A stretch of 64,000 nt of DNA from Streptosporangiaceae bacterium (lineage in GTDB: Bacteria > Actinomycetota > Actinomycetes > Streptosporangiales > Streptosporangiaceae). The translations under genes were made by a program, and so were the position numbers. The stretch is from positions 1 to 64,000 of the forward strand of contig JAFAZE010000003.1 in the NCBI GenBank assembly GCA_019239975.1, written 5' to 3'. The notes below the pieces were generated by a model, which was not told where the DNA came from, did no database searches, and saw only the letters and a list, made by a program, of their open reading frames with translations. Positions 16,841 to 24,642 of the stretch are shown piece by piece; positions within the stretch are counted from its first letter, which is position 1; every line of letters begins with the position of its first letter.

Positions 16841-17407
16841 TCAAGACGTGGTAGCCGCCGCGGTTGTGACAGGCTCACCCCCGTCCGTTCTCTCGGTTCC
16901 CCCGGACGTCTTCGTCCTCTCCGCCTCCTGCGGCCGCTGTGGCTCCGCGGCCAGCATCTTCTGCAGAAGCCCCAGGAACACGTGGCACTCCTTGTCATTA
17001 AGCGCGTAACACCAGGGCATCTTGACGGCGAGTTCCTTCAGCATCCGCTCCTTCGCGGCGACGCCCTCCGGGGTCAGCACCAGGTTCTTCGCCCGGCGGT
17101 CCCGTGGGCTGGGCTCGCGGCGGACGAGCCCGCGCCGTTCGAGCGTGTCGGCGACGCCCGTGATGAACGAGGCGTCGCACGCCATCCGCTGCGCGAGCTC
17201 CTTCATCGTCATGACCTCGTCGAGCTTGAACAGCGCCAGCAGGTCACTGGGAGCGATGCCGAACAGGGCGGCGATGGACTGCGCGATCGTGCCCGCGCGC
17301 TTCACGAGATCCCCCAGGGCGTTCACGATGTCCCGGTTCACGTTGCCCGTGCCCGGCGCGTCCGCCATCGCGGCCTGCGCCGCGATCGCCTCCACCATGT
17401 CATCCAT
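16841..17407 (-). CDS. MarR-family transcriptional regulator
   Basis: This 188-residue winged-helix protein has LLALFKLDEVMTMKELAQRM followed by FITGVADTLERRGLVRREP and the wing DRRAKNLVLTPEG, the canonical MarR recognition helix and beta-wing. ATG 17407 is preferred to the upstream GTG/ATG because GGGAGG then sits 8 bases away. A perfect-arm palindrome, TTGAGCAACTCAA, lies 46 bases upstream and is a likely autorepressor site. The C-terminal 45 residues are a charged low-complexity tail. The downstream exporter on the same strand is the likely target. The inducing ligand is unknown. Confidence 0.88.
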   Translation of the reverse strand: MDDMVEAIAAQAAMADAPGTGNVNRDIVNALGDLVKRAGTIAQSIAALFGIAPSDLLALFKLDEVMTMKELAQRMACDASFITGVADTLERRGLVRREPSPRDRRAKNLVLTPEGVAAKERMLKELAVKMPWCYALNDKECHVFLGLLQKMLAAEPQRPQEAERTKTSGGTERTDGGEPVTTAAATTS

Positions 17408-17452
17408 GCTCATCACCTCCCGCCCGAACGCGTCCCATGACCAACTAAACAG

Positions 17453-17465
17453 TTGAGCAACTCAA
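17453..17465. promoter_or_regulatory. Candidate MarR operator
   Basis: TTGAGCAACTCAA has perfect 5-base arms (TTGAG/CTCAA) around CAA. It lies in the upstream region of the MarR gene in locally AT-richer sequence. MarR proteins often bind TTGNNNNNNCAA-like palindromes in their own promoters. Sequence match and position only. Confidence 0.5.
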
Positions 17466-18223
17466 GCTTATTCCGCTCTTGCCATCCGGTCCAACACTTT
17501 TCCCGCCCCTTCAGCCACGTCGTCCCCACCGTCATCACCCGCCCAGCCTTCGGCGCGCGGAAGCGCCCACTTCCGCCGCCCCTACTGTAGGTTCCCGCTG
17601 TTCGACCCACCCGCGGCCCCGCTCCGCGCCGTCACGCCCGCCGGGCGGCCCGCCTCCGCGCCATCCCGCCCGCCCACTTCACCACATCAGCCCCGCTGAC
17701 CACTCAAGTCACTGCCGCGCGACCGCTAATTTCCGCCATCCGTCTGCTGCGAGCGGTGTGGTGGAAGGCAGGGTGTCGTATACGACCCTAAAGTTCCACG
17801 ACGCCCCATCTCCGGGTGCTGTGGTGGAAACTAAGGTGCCATTTCTGCGGGAATCACGAGGGAGTGGCCAGGCCAGCCTGCTCGAGGGGGCCTTGACGCG
17901 ATCGAATGCGTAGCCGATCTGCTCCGCCGCGGCGTCCTTGCGCACCGGCACCACGATGGGAAGCCTTCCTTCAGCGATTGCCGCATCATCCGCGCGACCG
18001 CCATCGCCGGACCGGGCGGCCAGTCCTCCGGGACCGTGGTCTCGAACATCACCGGACCCACCTCCCGATAGGAGAGCCGGGAGCCAGCGGGACGGCGCGC
18101 GCCGCGCCTGCACCTGCACCTGCACCTGCACCTGCACCTGCACCTGCACCTGCACCTGCCGAAAGGATAGCAACCGGGCCGTCCTCCGGGCAGGCCCTAA
18201 GATTCGGGCGGAGGTCGTGATCG
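17466..18223. other. Intergenic stretch with a possible relic and a microsatellite
   Basis: No intact gene is apparent. On the minus strand, two frames between 17831 and 18061 share a coherent reading if shifted once (MFETTVPEDWPPGPAMAVAR then VVPVRKDAAAEQIGYAFDRV), so a small frameshifted gene of unknown family may lie here. The (CCTGCA)n repeat at 18107-18159 gives an artificial open frame of Gln-Val repeats. The last 15 bases hold the Shine-Dalgarno sequence of the following methyltransferase. Confidence 0.4.
18107..18159. repeat. Hexanucleotide microsatellite (CCTGCA)n, about 9 copies
   Basis: An uninterrupted run of CCTGCA units spans 53 bases, about 65 bases upstream of the methyltransferase start. 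Copy number of such runs can vary by slippage. Its length being a multiple of 6 keeps any reading frame open. Confidence 0.95.
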
Positions 18224-18850
18224 ATGGATGAGGGCACAGGCCCGCGGCTCGTCAGGTACTGGGACAAGCACGCGGGCGGCTACGACCGCGAGATGAATTT
18301 CTGGGACCGGCACATGTTCGGCGACAGCCGCCCGTGGGCCTGTGCCCGCGCGACGGGCGAGGTGCTCGAGGTTGCGGTGGGTACCGGGCGGAATCTGCCC
18401 TTCTACCCGGCCGGCATCCGGCTCACGGCCGTCGACTGGTCCGCGGAAATGCTCGCCGTGGCACGGCGGCGCGCCGCCGACCTGGGCGTCGACGCCGACC
18501 TCCGGCAGGGCGACGCGCAGGCGCTGGAGTTTTCCGATGAGTCGTTCGACACCGTGCTGTGCGTTCTCGGCCTGTGCGCCATCCCCGACGACCGGCGGGC
18601 CGTCATCGAGATGCGGCGCGTGCTGCGCCCCGGCGGCGTCCTGGTGCTCGTCGATCACGTCGCCGCAAAGGGAGGCGCGCTCCGAGCGGTGCAGTGGCTC
18701 TACGACCGGGTCAGCATTCCGCTGGCGGGCGAGCACTTCCGCCGCCGCCCACTCGCCCACGTCCGCGACCTCGGCTTCGTCATCGAAGAAACCCAGCGCT
18801 TCAAGCTCGGCGGCGTCGTCGAGCGGGTCCGCGCCCGCAAACCCGCCTGA
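18224..18850 (+). CDS. Class I SAM-dependent methyltransferase
   Basis: This 208-residue cytosolic enzyme has the Methyltransf_11 fold: motif I LEVAVGTGRNLPFY (residues about 47-60), the acidic end of strand 2 in LTAVDWSAEM, motif II-like GDAQALEFSDESFDTVLCVL, and the post-II segment MRRVLRPGGVLVLVDHV. An N-terminal RYWDKHAGGYDREMNFWDRH helix is typical of small methyltransferases of the UbiE/phosphatidylethanolamine type. ATG 18224 has GGAGG about 9 bases upstream. The substrate is unknown, and no biosynthetic neighbours point to one. Confidence 0.85.
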   Translation: MDEGTGPRLVRYWDKHAGGYDREMNFWDRHMFGDSRPWACARATGEVLEVAVGTGRNLPFYPAGIRLTAVDWSAEMLAVARRRAADLGVDADLRQGDAQALEFSDESFDTVLCVLGLCAIPDDRRAVIEMRRVLRPGGVLVLVDHVAAKGGALRAVQWLYDRVSIPLAGEHFRRRPLAHVRDLGFVIEETQRFKLGGVVERVRARKPA

Positions 18851-19074
18851 CCCCGCCGGCCGGCCCACCCGCGAATTGGGTGCGATCCGTGCCGCAATAG
18901 GGATAACTGCCGGGTCTGCGGAGATTCATTCACGGTCCTTCGTCGGCATCACCGGTATCCCCGTCGGGCTATCACGACGAAGGACTCCACGGCGACTTCG
19001 GCGGCCGGTCCGAGATCCTCTGATCCGCGTGCGCTTAACAACCGTTCAGCGCATGCAAGGAGGAACGAGGAGGA
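18851..19074. other. Intergenic stretch with a dispersed 17-bp repeat
   Basis: TTGGGTGCGATCCGTGC at 18876-18892 recurs exactly at 31808-31824, where it forms one arm of a perfect hairpin. A short open segment (GYHDEGLHGDFGGRSEIL, ending near 19022) looks like the C-terminus of a lost protein. Nothing else is recognised. Confidence 0.5.
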
Positions 19075-19149
19075 ATGCGAAAGCGTCATGGATACACAGG
19101 CCGTCGCGGTGGCGCGATGGCGGATGCTGCCGTAGGGTGGCTGGCGTGA
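19075..19149 (+). CDS. Possible 24-residue small ORF with double Shine-Dalgarno
   Basis: ATG 19075 is preceded by AAGGAGG and again by AGGAGG directly upstream, the strongest ribosome-binding signal in this part of the window. The frame encodes MRKRHGYTGRRGGAMADAAV followed by GWLA and a TGA at 19147. It could be a real micropeptide, a leader peptide for the downstream lipoprotein gene (63 bases on), or the start of a gene that has since been destroyed. Codon statistics cannot decide at this length. Confidence 0.3.
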   Translation: MRKRHGYTGRRGGAMADAAVGWLA

Positions 19150-19211
19150 TCGGGCGCGGTCGTCTTGACGTTGGCGAGTGCCTTGGTGAATGAGACCCGA
19201 GAGTACGCGAT

Positions 19212-19772
19212 ATGGGCAGATTGGCTGCGGCGATGATTCTCGGGTCGCCTTCTGGAAGGTATGCCCATAGCCGCTCAGGTGGCTGCCGCAAACAGAGGGC
19301 AGCGTCGAGCACTCTCACAGTCTTTCTCGGCCCCACGATCTTCGCAGCGTGCCTGCTCATGCTTGCGGGCTGCGGTCACAGCCTACCGCCGATATCCCAT
19401 GGCTGTCTCGCGCGGCACCTGATATTCGTGGTAAATGGCCGGAAACTCGAATCCGGCACTTGCTTTAGCAATGACCCTTTCACTCCTGTGTTCTCCGTCA
19501 CCGCGCATCCTGGTGCAGTTATCACCGTCGAGCAACAACCGCACCCCGGCTTGGCGGGCAATGCGGTGAGCAGCGGTAACCCGGAAGTCCTGCGCCGAAC
19601 ATTCCGGGCCCGGGATTATGGACAGGAACGCTTTAGGGCCATGAAGGCGGGAGACGCGAACTTGCAGGTCATTGAGTGTGTTACCGCCTATCCGGGGGAA
19701 TCGCCGGGCAGCACAGTAGCGCCCTTCGCGGAATGCGTAGTCCTGCGCATTCACGTCGTCCCCGCCGGTTGA
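19212..19772 (+). CDS. Hypothetical lipoprotein
   Basis: This is a 186-residue protein of unknown function. After an Arg-rich start, a hydrophobic stretch (VFLGPTIFAACLLMLAGC, residues about 38-55) ends in the lipobox LAGC, so the product is probably exported and lipid-anchored at Cys55. The mature part contains several Cys residues (HGCLARH, SGTCFSND, IECVTAY, AECVVLR) that could form disulfides. The long N-terminal extension suggests that a later start may be used. Base composition is less GC-rich than in neighbouring genes, which may indicate transfer. No family was recognised. Confidence 0.55.
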   Translation: MGRLAAAMILGSPSGRYAHSRSGGCRKQRAASSTLTVFLGPTIFAACLLMLAGCGHSLPPISHGCLARHLIFVVNGRKLESGTCFSNDPFTPVFSVTAHPGAVITVEQQPHPGLAGNAVSSGNPEVLRRTFRARDYGQERFRAMKAGDANLQVIECVTAYPGESPGSTVAPFAECVVLRIHVVPAG

Positions 19773-19912
19773 GCGATGGCCTTGCGGCGGATGGACCGGC
19801 GCCTTCACATTGCTGGCTGGCGCCCCCGCGGGATCTGGCGCCCAGTTCTCAGGTGTCGGTATGTAACTGCCTGCCGGCAGCGCGAATTCCACCCAAGCCG
19901 CGGGCAGGCGCG

Positions 19913-20938
19913 TCAGTTCGCGCTGGAGGCGGCCCAGATGTTGATGCCCGCCTCCACCGCGTCGCGGTCGATGCGGGCGAGTTCCTCCTCGGTGAACGGC
20001 TGCGCGGACGCGGCGGCGAGGTTCTCCTCCAGCTGGCGCACGCTGCTCGCGCCGATCAGCGCGGAGGTGACCCTCTCGTCCCGCAGCACCCACGAGACAG
20101 CCATCTGCGCCAGCGTCTGGCCGCGCTCGCGGGCCAGCGAGTTGAGCGAGCGGGCGTGCGCGATCGTCTGCTCGCTGAGCTGATCCGCAGTCAGCGATCC
20201 CTGCCGGCTGGCCCGCGATCCTTCGGGCACGCCGTCGAGGTACTTGCCGGTGAGCACGCCCTGGGCGAGCGGGGAGAACGCGATGCAGCCGATGCCCTCG
20301 CCGCCGAGCACGTCCAGCAGGCCGCCCTCGATCCAGCGGTTCAGCATCGAGTAGGACGGCTGATGGATCAGCAACGGCGTGCCGAGATCCCTCAGGATCC
20401 TGGCGGCATCCACCGTCCGTTCGGCTGAATATGAAGAGATGCCCGCATACAGCGCGCGCCCTGATTTCACAGCGGTGTCGAGCGCGCCCATCGTCTCCTC
20501 GAGCGGGGTATCGGGGTCGAACCGGTGGCTGTAGAAGATATCGACGTAGTCCAGCCCCATCCGGCGCAGCGACTGGTCCAGGCTGGCCAGCAGGTATTTC
20601 CGCGAGCCCCATTCGCCGTAGGGTCCGGGCCACATGTCATAGCCGGCCTTCGTGGAAATGATCAGCTCGTCCCGGTAAGGGCGCAGGTCCTCCCGCATTA
20701 TCCGGCCAAAGTTGATCTCCGCGGTGCCGTACGGCGGGCCGTAGTTGTTCGCCAGGTCGAAGTGCGTGACGCCGAGGTCGAAGGCGCGCCGCAGGATCGC
20801 GCGCTGGGCGTCCAGCGGGCGGTCGTCGCCGAAGTTCTGCCAGAGCCCGAGCGACACCACGGGCAGCTTGACGCCGCTGCGGCCGCAGCGGCGGTAGGGG
20901 ACCTTGTCGTACCTGTCATCGGCGGCGATGTGAGTCAT
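19913..20938 (-). CDS. Aldo/keto reductase, YghZ-like
   Basis: This 341-residue (beta/alpha)8 NADPH-dependent oxidoreductase has the AKR tetrad: Asp and Tyr in FDLANNYGPPYG, Lys in IISTKAGYDMW, and His in DIFYSHRFDPDTP. LGTPLLIHQPSYSMLNRWIE and IAFSPLAQGVLTGKYL are the conserved AKR signatures of the YghZ/GAP-reductase and Kv-beta-like subgroup, which reduces L-glyceraldehyde 3-phosphate or methylglyoxal in E. coli. ATG 20938 gives the family length (YghZ is about 346 residues), though no good Shine-Dalgarno is seen. The open frame extends far upstream antisense to the DLH gene, which is an artefact. The substrate here is inferred only from the subgroup. Confidence 0.88.
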   Translation of the reverse strand: MTHIAADDRYDKVPYRRCGRSGVKLPVVSLGLWQNFGDDRPLDAQRAILRRAFDLGVTHFDLANNYGPPYGTAEINFGRIMREDLRPYRDELIISTKAGYDMWPGPYGEWGSRKYLLASLDQSLRRMGLDYVDIFYSHRFDPDTPLEETMGALDTAVKSGRALYAGISSYSAERTVDAARILRDLGTPLLIHQPSYSMLNRWIEGGLLDVLGGEGIGCIAFSPLAQGVLTGKYLDGVPEGSRASRQGSLTADQLSEQTIAHARSLNSLARERGQTLAQMAVSWVLRDERVTSALIGASSVRQLEENLAAASAQPFTEEELARIDRDAVEAGINIWAASSAN

Positions 20939-21067
20939 GGCAGGAGTCTGCCACCCCGCCTGGGAAGCCGCGTGACCGGCTGCCCGGTTCCTTCGCGTTG
21001 CTAACGGCATGATGGGATGATTCCGCTGACCCGGGGAAAGGATGTCGCGTGACGAAGGGACTGCCCC

Positions 21068-21820
21068 ATGTATGACGCGGTGCTCGCGGAGACGGTGACG
21101 ATCACCGGGCACGGTGGCGAGCCGATCGAGGCGTATTCGGCCAGGCCGATGGCGCCGGGCCCGGTGGGGGGCGTGGTCGTGATCCATCACCTGCCCGGGT
21201 ATGACCGGCAGACCAAGGAGTTCACCAGGTCGCTCGCGGTCGGCGGATACAACGCGGTCATGCCGAACCTCTATCACCGCGAGGCGCCGGGTGCCAGCCC
21301 GGATGACGCGATGGCGGCGGCCAGAGCCAAGGGCGCGATCCCGATACCCAACGAACGGATCGTGGGCGACGCCGCCGGCGGGGCCGCGTACCTGCGCGGG
21401 CTGCCGAACTCCAACGGCAAGGCCGGCGTTATCGGCCATTGCTCCGGCGGGTATCACGCGTTCCTCGCCGCGGTCAGCCTGCCGCTGGACGCCGCCGTCG
21501 ACTGCTACGGCGGGTTCGTGGTCGGCACGCCACCGGACGGGCACCCCCTCGAGGGGATACAGCCCCTCGTCGACCGCACGAAGGACCTGTCCTGCCCGCT
21601 GCTCGGGCTGTTCGGCGCCGACGACGTGGCGCCCTCTCCGCAGCAGGTCGCGGAGCTGGAGCAGGAGCTCAAGGCGCAGGGCAAGACGCATGAGTTCCAC
21701 TCATATCCAGGCGCCGGGCACGCCTTCCTGCAGGTGGACCGGAGCGCGTACCGCCCGGAGGCGGCGGTGGACGCGTGGCAGCACATCTTCAATTGGTTCG
21801 GCCAGTACCTGGCCGGCTGA
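21068..21820 (+). CDS. Dienelactone hydrolase-family protein, copy 1
   Basis: This 250-residue alpha/beta-hydrolase has the DLH triad: Cys in GHCSGG (about 124), Asp in FGADDVAPS (about 185) and His in YPGAGHAF (about 217). The N-terminus (MYDAVLAETVTITGHGG, then VVVIHHLPGYD) fits the family. DLH enzymes open dienelactones in chlorocatechol or aromatic degradation, but the family also has broad carboxylesterases; the substrate is not shown. It is about 70% identical by eye to the copy at 22204, and the two flank a DUF6295 gene, all on one strand, so the set probably arose by local duplication and may be an operon. Confidence 0.85.
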   Translation: MYDAVLAETVTITGHGGEPIEAYSARPMAPGPVGGVVVIHHLPGYDRQTKEFTRSLAVGGYNAVMPNLYHREAPGASPDDAMAAARAKGAIPIPNERIVGDAAGGAAYLRGLPNSNGKAGVIGHCSGGYHAFLAAVSLPLDAAVDCYGGFVVGTPPDGHPLEGIQPLVDRTKDLSCPLLGLFGADDVAPSPQQVAELEQELKAQGKTHEFHSYPGAGHAFLQVDRSAYRPEAAVDAWQHIFNWFGQYLAG

Positions 21821-21853
21821 GCCGGATGCCGCACCAGACGCGAGGAGCACAGC

Positions 21854-22114
21854 ATGTGCACGTACCTGACCGAGAAGCTGGAGATCAGCGGCAGCGCCAA
21901 GGGGCCGTCGGGGTGGATCCGGGTGAGCGACGCCAGTGTGTACTTCGACCATCCGGTGCACGCGTCCGGGGAGCACACGCTCAACATCGACTTCCTGAAC
22001 CCGCCGATGGGGCCATCGGCCCGGGTCGCGGTGGAGCTCAGCGCGGAGTCCGCGCGTGCCCTGGCGAAGGCGATCGCCGTGGTACTCGACTCGGCGCCGC
22101 CGGGACTGGCCTGA
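21854..22114 (+). CDS. DUF6295 family protein
   Basis: This 86-residue protein begins MCTYLTEKLEISGSAKGPSG and continues VYFDHPVHASGEHTLNIDFL and PSARVAVELSAESARALAKA. These are the signatures of a small actinobacterial family I recognise as DUF6295, of unknown function. It starts 33 bases after the first DLH gene with GAGGA upstream, and the second DLH gene follows. Small members of this family are often found beside DLH-type genes, so a shared role is possible but unproven. Confidence 0.7.
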   Translation: MCTYLTEKLEISGSAKGPSGWIRVSDASVYFDHPVHASGEHTLNIDFLNPPMGPSARVAVELSAESARALAKAIAVVLDSAPPGLA

Positions 22115-22203
22115 GACGCCCGAGACACCCTGGTGCCCGGAGACGTCCCGAGACGCCCCGGAGACACGCGCGAAGACCGCCTGAGACGCAGGGAGAGATC
22201 AGG

Positions 22204-22947
22204 ATGTACGACGCCATGATCGCCGAGACGGTGCAGATCACCGGGCATGGCGGCGACGCGATCGAGGCCTACTCCGCGCGGCCGCTCCGGCCCGGCCCGC
22301 TCGGCGGCGTGGTGGTGATCCACCACATGCCCGGCTACGACGAGTGGACCAAGGAGATCGCCAGGAAGTTCGCGGTCAGCGGTTACAACACGGTCCTGCC
22401 GAACCTCTACTCGCGGGAAGCGCCCGGCGCCAGCCCGGACGACGCCGCGGCCGCCGCGCGGGCCCGCGGCGGCGTGCCCGACGGGCGCCTGGTAGGTGAC
22501 GTGGCCGGCGCTGCCGCCTACCTGCGCGGTCTGACCAGCTCCAACGGCAGGGTCGGTGTGATCGGCTACTGCTCGGGCGGGCGGCAGTCGTTCCTCGCCG
22601 CGGTCAGCCTGCCGCTGGACGCCGCGGTCGACTGCTACGGCGCGTTCGTCGTTGGCACGCCGCCGGAGGGCTCGCCGCTCAAGGTCGGCCCGCTTCTTGA
22701 CCGGACCAAGGACCTGTCCTGCCCGCTGCTCGGGCTGTTCGGCGCCGACGACCGGTATCCGTCCCCCGAGCAGGTGACCGAGCTGGAGCAGGAGCTGAAG
22801 GCGCAGGGCAAGACGCATGAGTTCCACACCTACGAGGGTGCCGGGCACGCGTTCTTCAACACCGGCCGGCCCGCCTACCGGCCCGAGGCGGCGCTGGACG
22901 GATGGCAGCGCGTCTTCACCTGGTTCGGCCGCTACCTGGCCGCCTGA
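22204..22947 (+). CDS. Dienelactone hydrolase-family protein, copy 2
   Basis: This 247-residue paralogue of the gene at 21068 keeps the Cys-Asp-His triad (GYCSGG near 122, FGADDRYPS, YEGAGHAF). ATG 22204 with GGGAGAG upstream is chosen; the open frame extends further back through the DUF6295 gene in another frame, which is an artefact. It differs from copy 1 by lacking about three residues before the GRLVGD segment. The 89 bases before it contain several degenerate GAGACGCCC-like units. It probably shares the substrate class of copy 1. Confidence 0.85.
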   Translation: MYDAMIAETVQITGHGGDAIEAYSARPLRPGPLGGVVVIHHMPGYDEWTKEIARKFAVSGYNTVLPNLYSREAPGASPDDAAAAARARGGVPDGRLVGDVAGAAAYLRGLTSSNGRVGVIGYCSGGRQSFLAAVSLPLDAAVDCYGAFVVGTPPEGSPLKVGPLLDRTKDLSCPLLGLFGADDRYPSPEQVTELEQELKAQGKTHEFHTYEGAGHAFFNTGRPAYRPEAALDGWQRVFTWFGRYLAA

Positions 22948-23027
22948 GCCCAAGCAAGGGGTGTGCGACACATTCGTAGGGGTCCCACATCTGGGCTGGT
23001 TATGACTGCGCGGCATGCAGGCACGGG

Positions 23028-23740
23028 CTCGCCCCCCGGGACACGGAGCTCGGGGTGGCCGGGCAGTCGATGTCGCCCGGGCTGGCGGCTATGAACGACC
23101 TGGCCGCAGCTGCCGGGCCGTTCGCGAGGGCTGCGGCGCTGCTGTAGGAGCTGGCCCGGGGTGCAGTTGACCGTCAAGCGGGTCGAGCGGGCGGCCGAGG
23201 CCAGCGGCACCGCGCAGGCCGCCGCCGTGCGGGACCGGGCCGCAGCGATCGCGGGCCGCACACTGGTCCCGCTGCCGCCGTCGCCGCTGCCGGACAAGCT
23301 GTATGCCGCGATCGACGGCACCGGCGTGCCGGTGACCTCGAAAGGAGACCGCCGGGCGCGACGGCAAGGGCGAGGACGGCCGAGCCCGCACTCGCGAGGT
23401 CAAGCTCGCTGTCTTCTTCACCCAGGACGCGCTCGACGCCAAGTACCCGCCCGGTCCGGGACCCCGGCTCCTCCAGCCACATCGCCACCTTCGAGCCCGC
23501 CGCCGCCTTCAGCGACCTGGTGAAGGCCGAAGGCATCCGCCGCGGCGCGGACCACGTCCGCCAGTTCACCATCCTGGGTGACGGCGCGCCCTGGATCTGG
23601 AACATCGCCACCGCCACATTCCCCCGAGGCCACCCAGATCGTGGAACTATTCCACGCCCGCGAGCACCTGCACGATCTCGCCCGCCTGCTGGAATTCATG
23701 CTCGCCGCCCGCACCGCACAACCAGACACCCGCCGCATGA
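23028..23740 (+). pseudogene. ISKra4-like transposase, wrecked
   Basis: Family blocks appear in order but in different frames: GVAGQSMSPGLAAMNDLAAA with an in-frame TAG after AAALL (near 23145), then VKRVERAAEASGTAQAAAVR and LPDKLYAAIDGTGVPVTSKG, then VKAEGIRRGADHVRQFTILG and APWIWNIATATFP, then EATQIVELFHAREHLHDLAR. These match the ISKra4 family transposase (LYIAIDGTGVP, EGIRRGADHVRQLTILGDGA, ATQIVDxYHAREHL). At least one stop and three frameshifts make it inactive. The C-terminal block is missing here, although a similar one survives at 12046-12240 on the other strand. Confidence 0.8.
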
Positions 23741-23890
23741 CCAGCCCAGGCCACGAAACGACCTTACCCACGTACAAGATTGACCCAGCCGATGACGGCA
23801 GCGGAAAACACGACTGTGTCACTCAGCACAGCTTGAAGCGTGGCCTGACCGTGCCATGGCCCTGGCGGCCATCGACAAGGCTTTCACGGA

Positions 23891-24331
23891 TCAGCCGTCG
23901 GCGGTCGCCCGCAGGATGCGCCTTGGGTTCGCAGGGTCGAAGGGACCCTCGATGATGGTGGCGGGATCGACGGGGCCCTCGTCGCGGGGTAGCCGGCCGC
24001 GTTCGGCGTCGGTGAAGTCGCCGAGGCCATACCCGCACACGATGCGCGTGCTCGGGTCGAGGCCGCGCAGGTGTTCCAGGGATATCGTCACCTCAGACAG
24101 CCCGGCGATTCGCGCTACCTCCTCGTCCCCTGACACCTGAGCGCAGATGCGTGCCTGCTCACGGGTGCTGTCCGACACGGGCATCGTGGTCTCGTAACGA
24201 CCGCCATTGCGATCGAGGACTTCCTGCAGGACAAGCCCCGGCTCACGTCCGCACCCCAGTCCGCGGGCGTGCATCTCCCACTGAATGTGCTCCGGAGTAA
24301 GGACCTCCGCGAAGGTATAGAACCTGGCCAT
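23891..24331 (-). CDS. Hypothetical protein
   Basis: This 146-residue protein starts at ATG 24331 (MARFYTFAEVLTPEHIQWEM). It contains GGRYETTMPVSDSTREQARI and a region rich in Asp/Glu near the C-terminus (YGLGDFTDAERGRLPRDEGP). I recognise no family, signal peptide or membrane segment. The coding frame is clean and the composition looks protein-like, but there is no Shine-Dalgarno sequence, so the start is uncertain and an upstream start is possible. It sits alone between a transposase wreck and the divergent dnaN paralogue. Confidence 0.5.
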   Translation of the reverse strand: MARFYTFAEVLTPEHIQWEMHARGLGCGREPGLVLQEVLDRNGGRYETTMPVSDSTREQARICAQVSGDEEVARIAGLSEVTISLEHLRGLDPSTRIVCGYGLGDFTDAERGRLPRDEGPVDPATIIEGPFDPANPRRILRATADG

Positions 24332-24642
24332 GCTGCCTATGGTCGCACCCGGAGCGGGCCTGAATTGAGGAGAACTAGCGAATGACCATGCCGGCGAAGC
24401 TCGGCGACACGCCGCTCGCCGCGCCCGCGAGAAGCGCCGGTGGCGCGAAACACAGCCATGCACTCCACAACCAGACATGCCCGCCTGACCAGCCTGCACC
24501 TCAAGATGATCTTCACTACCTACAAATCTGACGTGCACCCCCAAGCAAGGCCAGGAACCTCGAATGTCAGTGGGGCATGTCACTATGCCCTTGTGAGCGT
24601 CCGAGGACGGGCGCGAAGGACAGTGGTGGTGAGGTTCAGGGC
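24332..24642. other. Intergenic region between a hypothetical gene and the dnaN paralogue
   Basis: This 311-base divergent region is less GC-rich than its surroundings in the middle (24480-24540). It must hold the promoters for both flanking genes, but I can point to no convincing -10/-35 pair. No gene is seen. Confidence 0.4.

Noticed and set aside
17709-18173. Minus-strand frame with a Gln-Val repeat protein
   Set aside because: The repeat comes from the CCTGCA microsatellite; outside it there is no coherent protein or ribosome-binding site.
21701-21976. Minus-strand ORFs opposite the DLH genes
   Set aside because: They mirror each other only because the DLH genes are paralogues; no independent evidence for coding.
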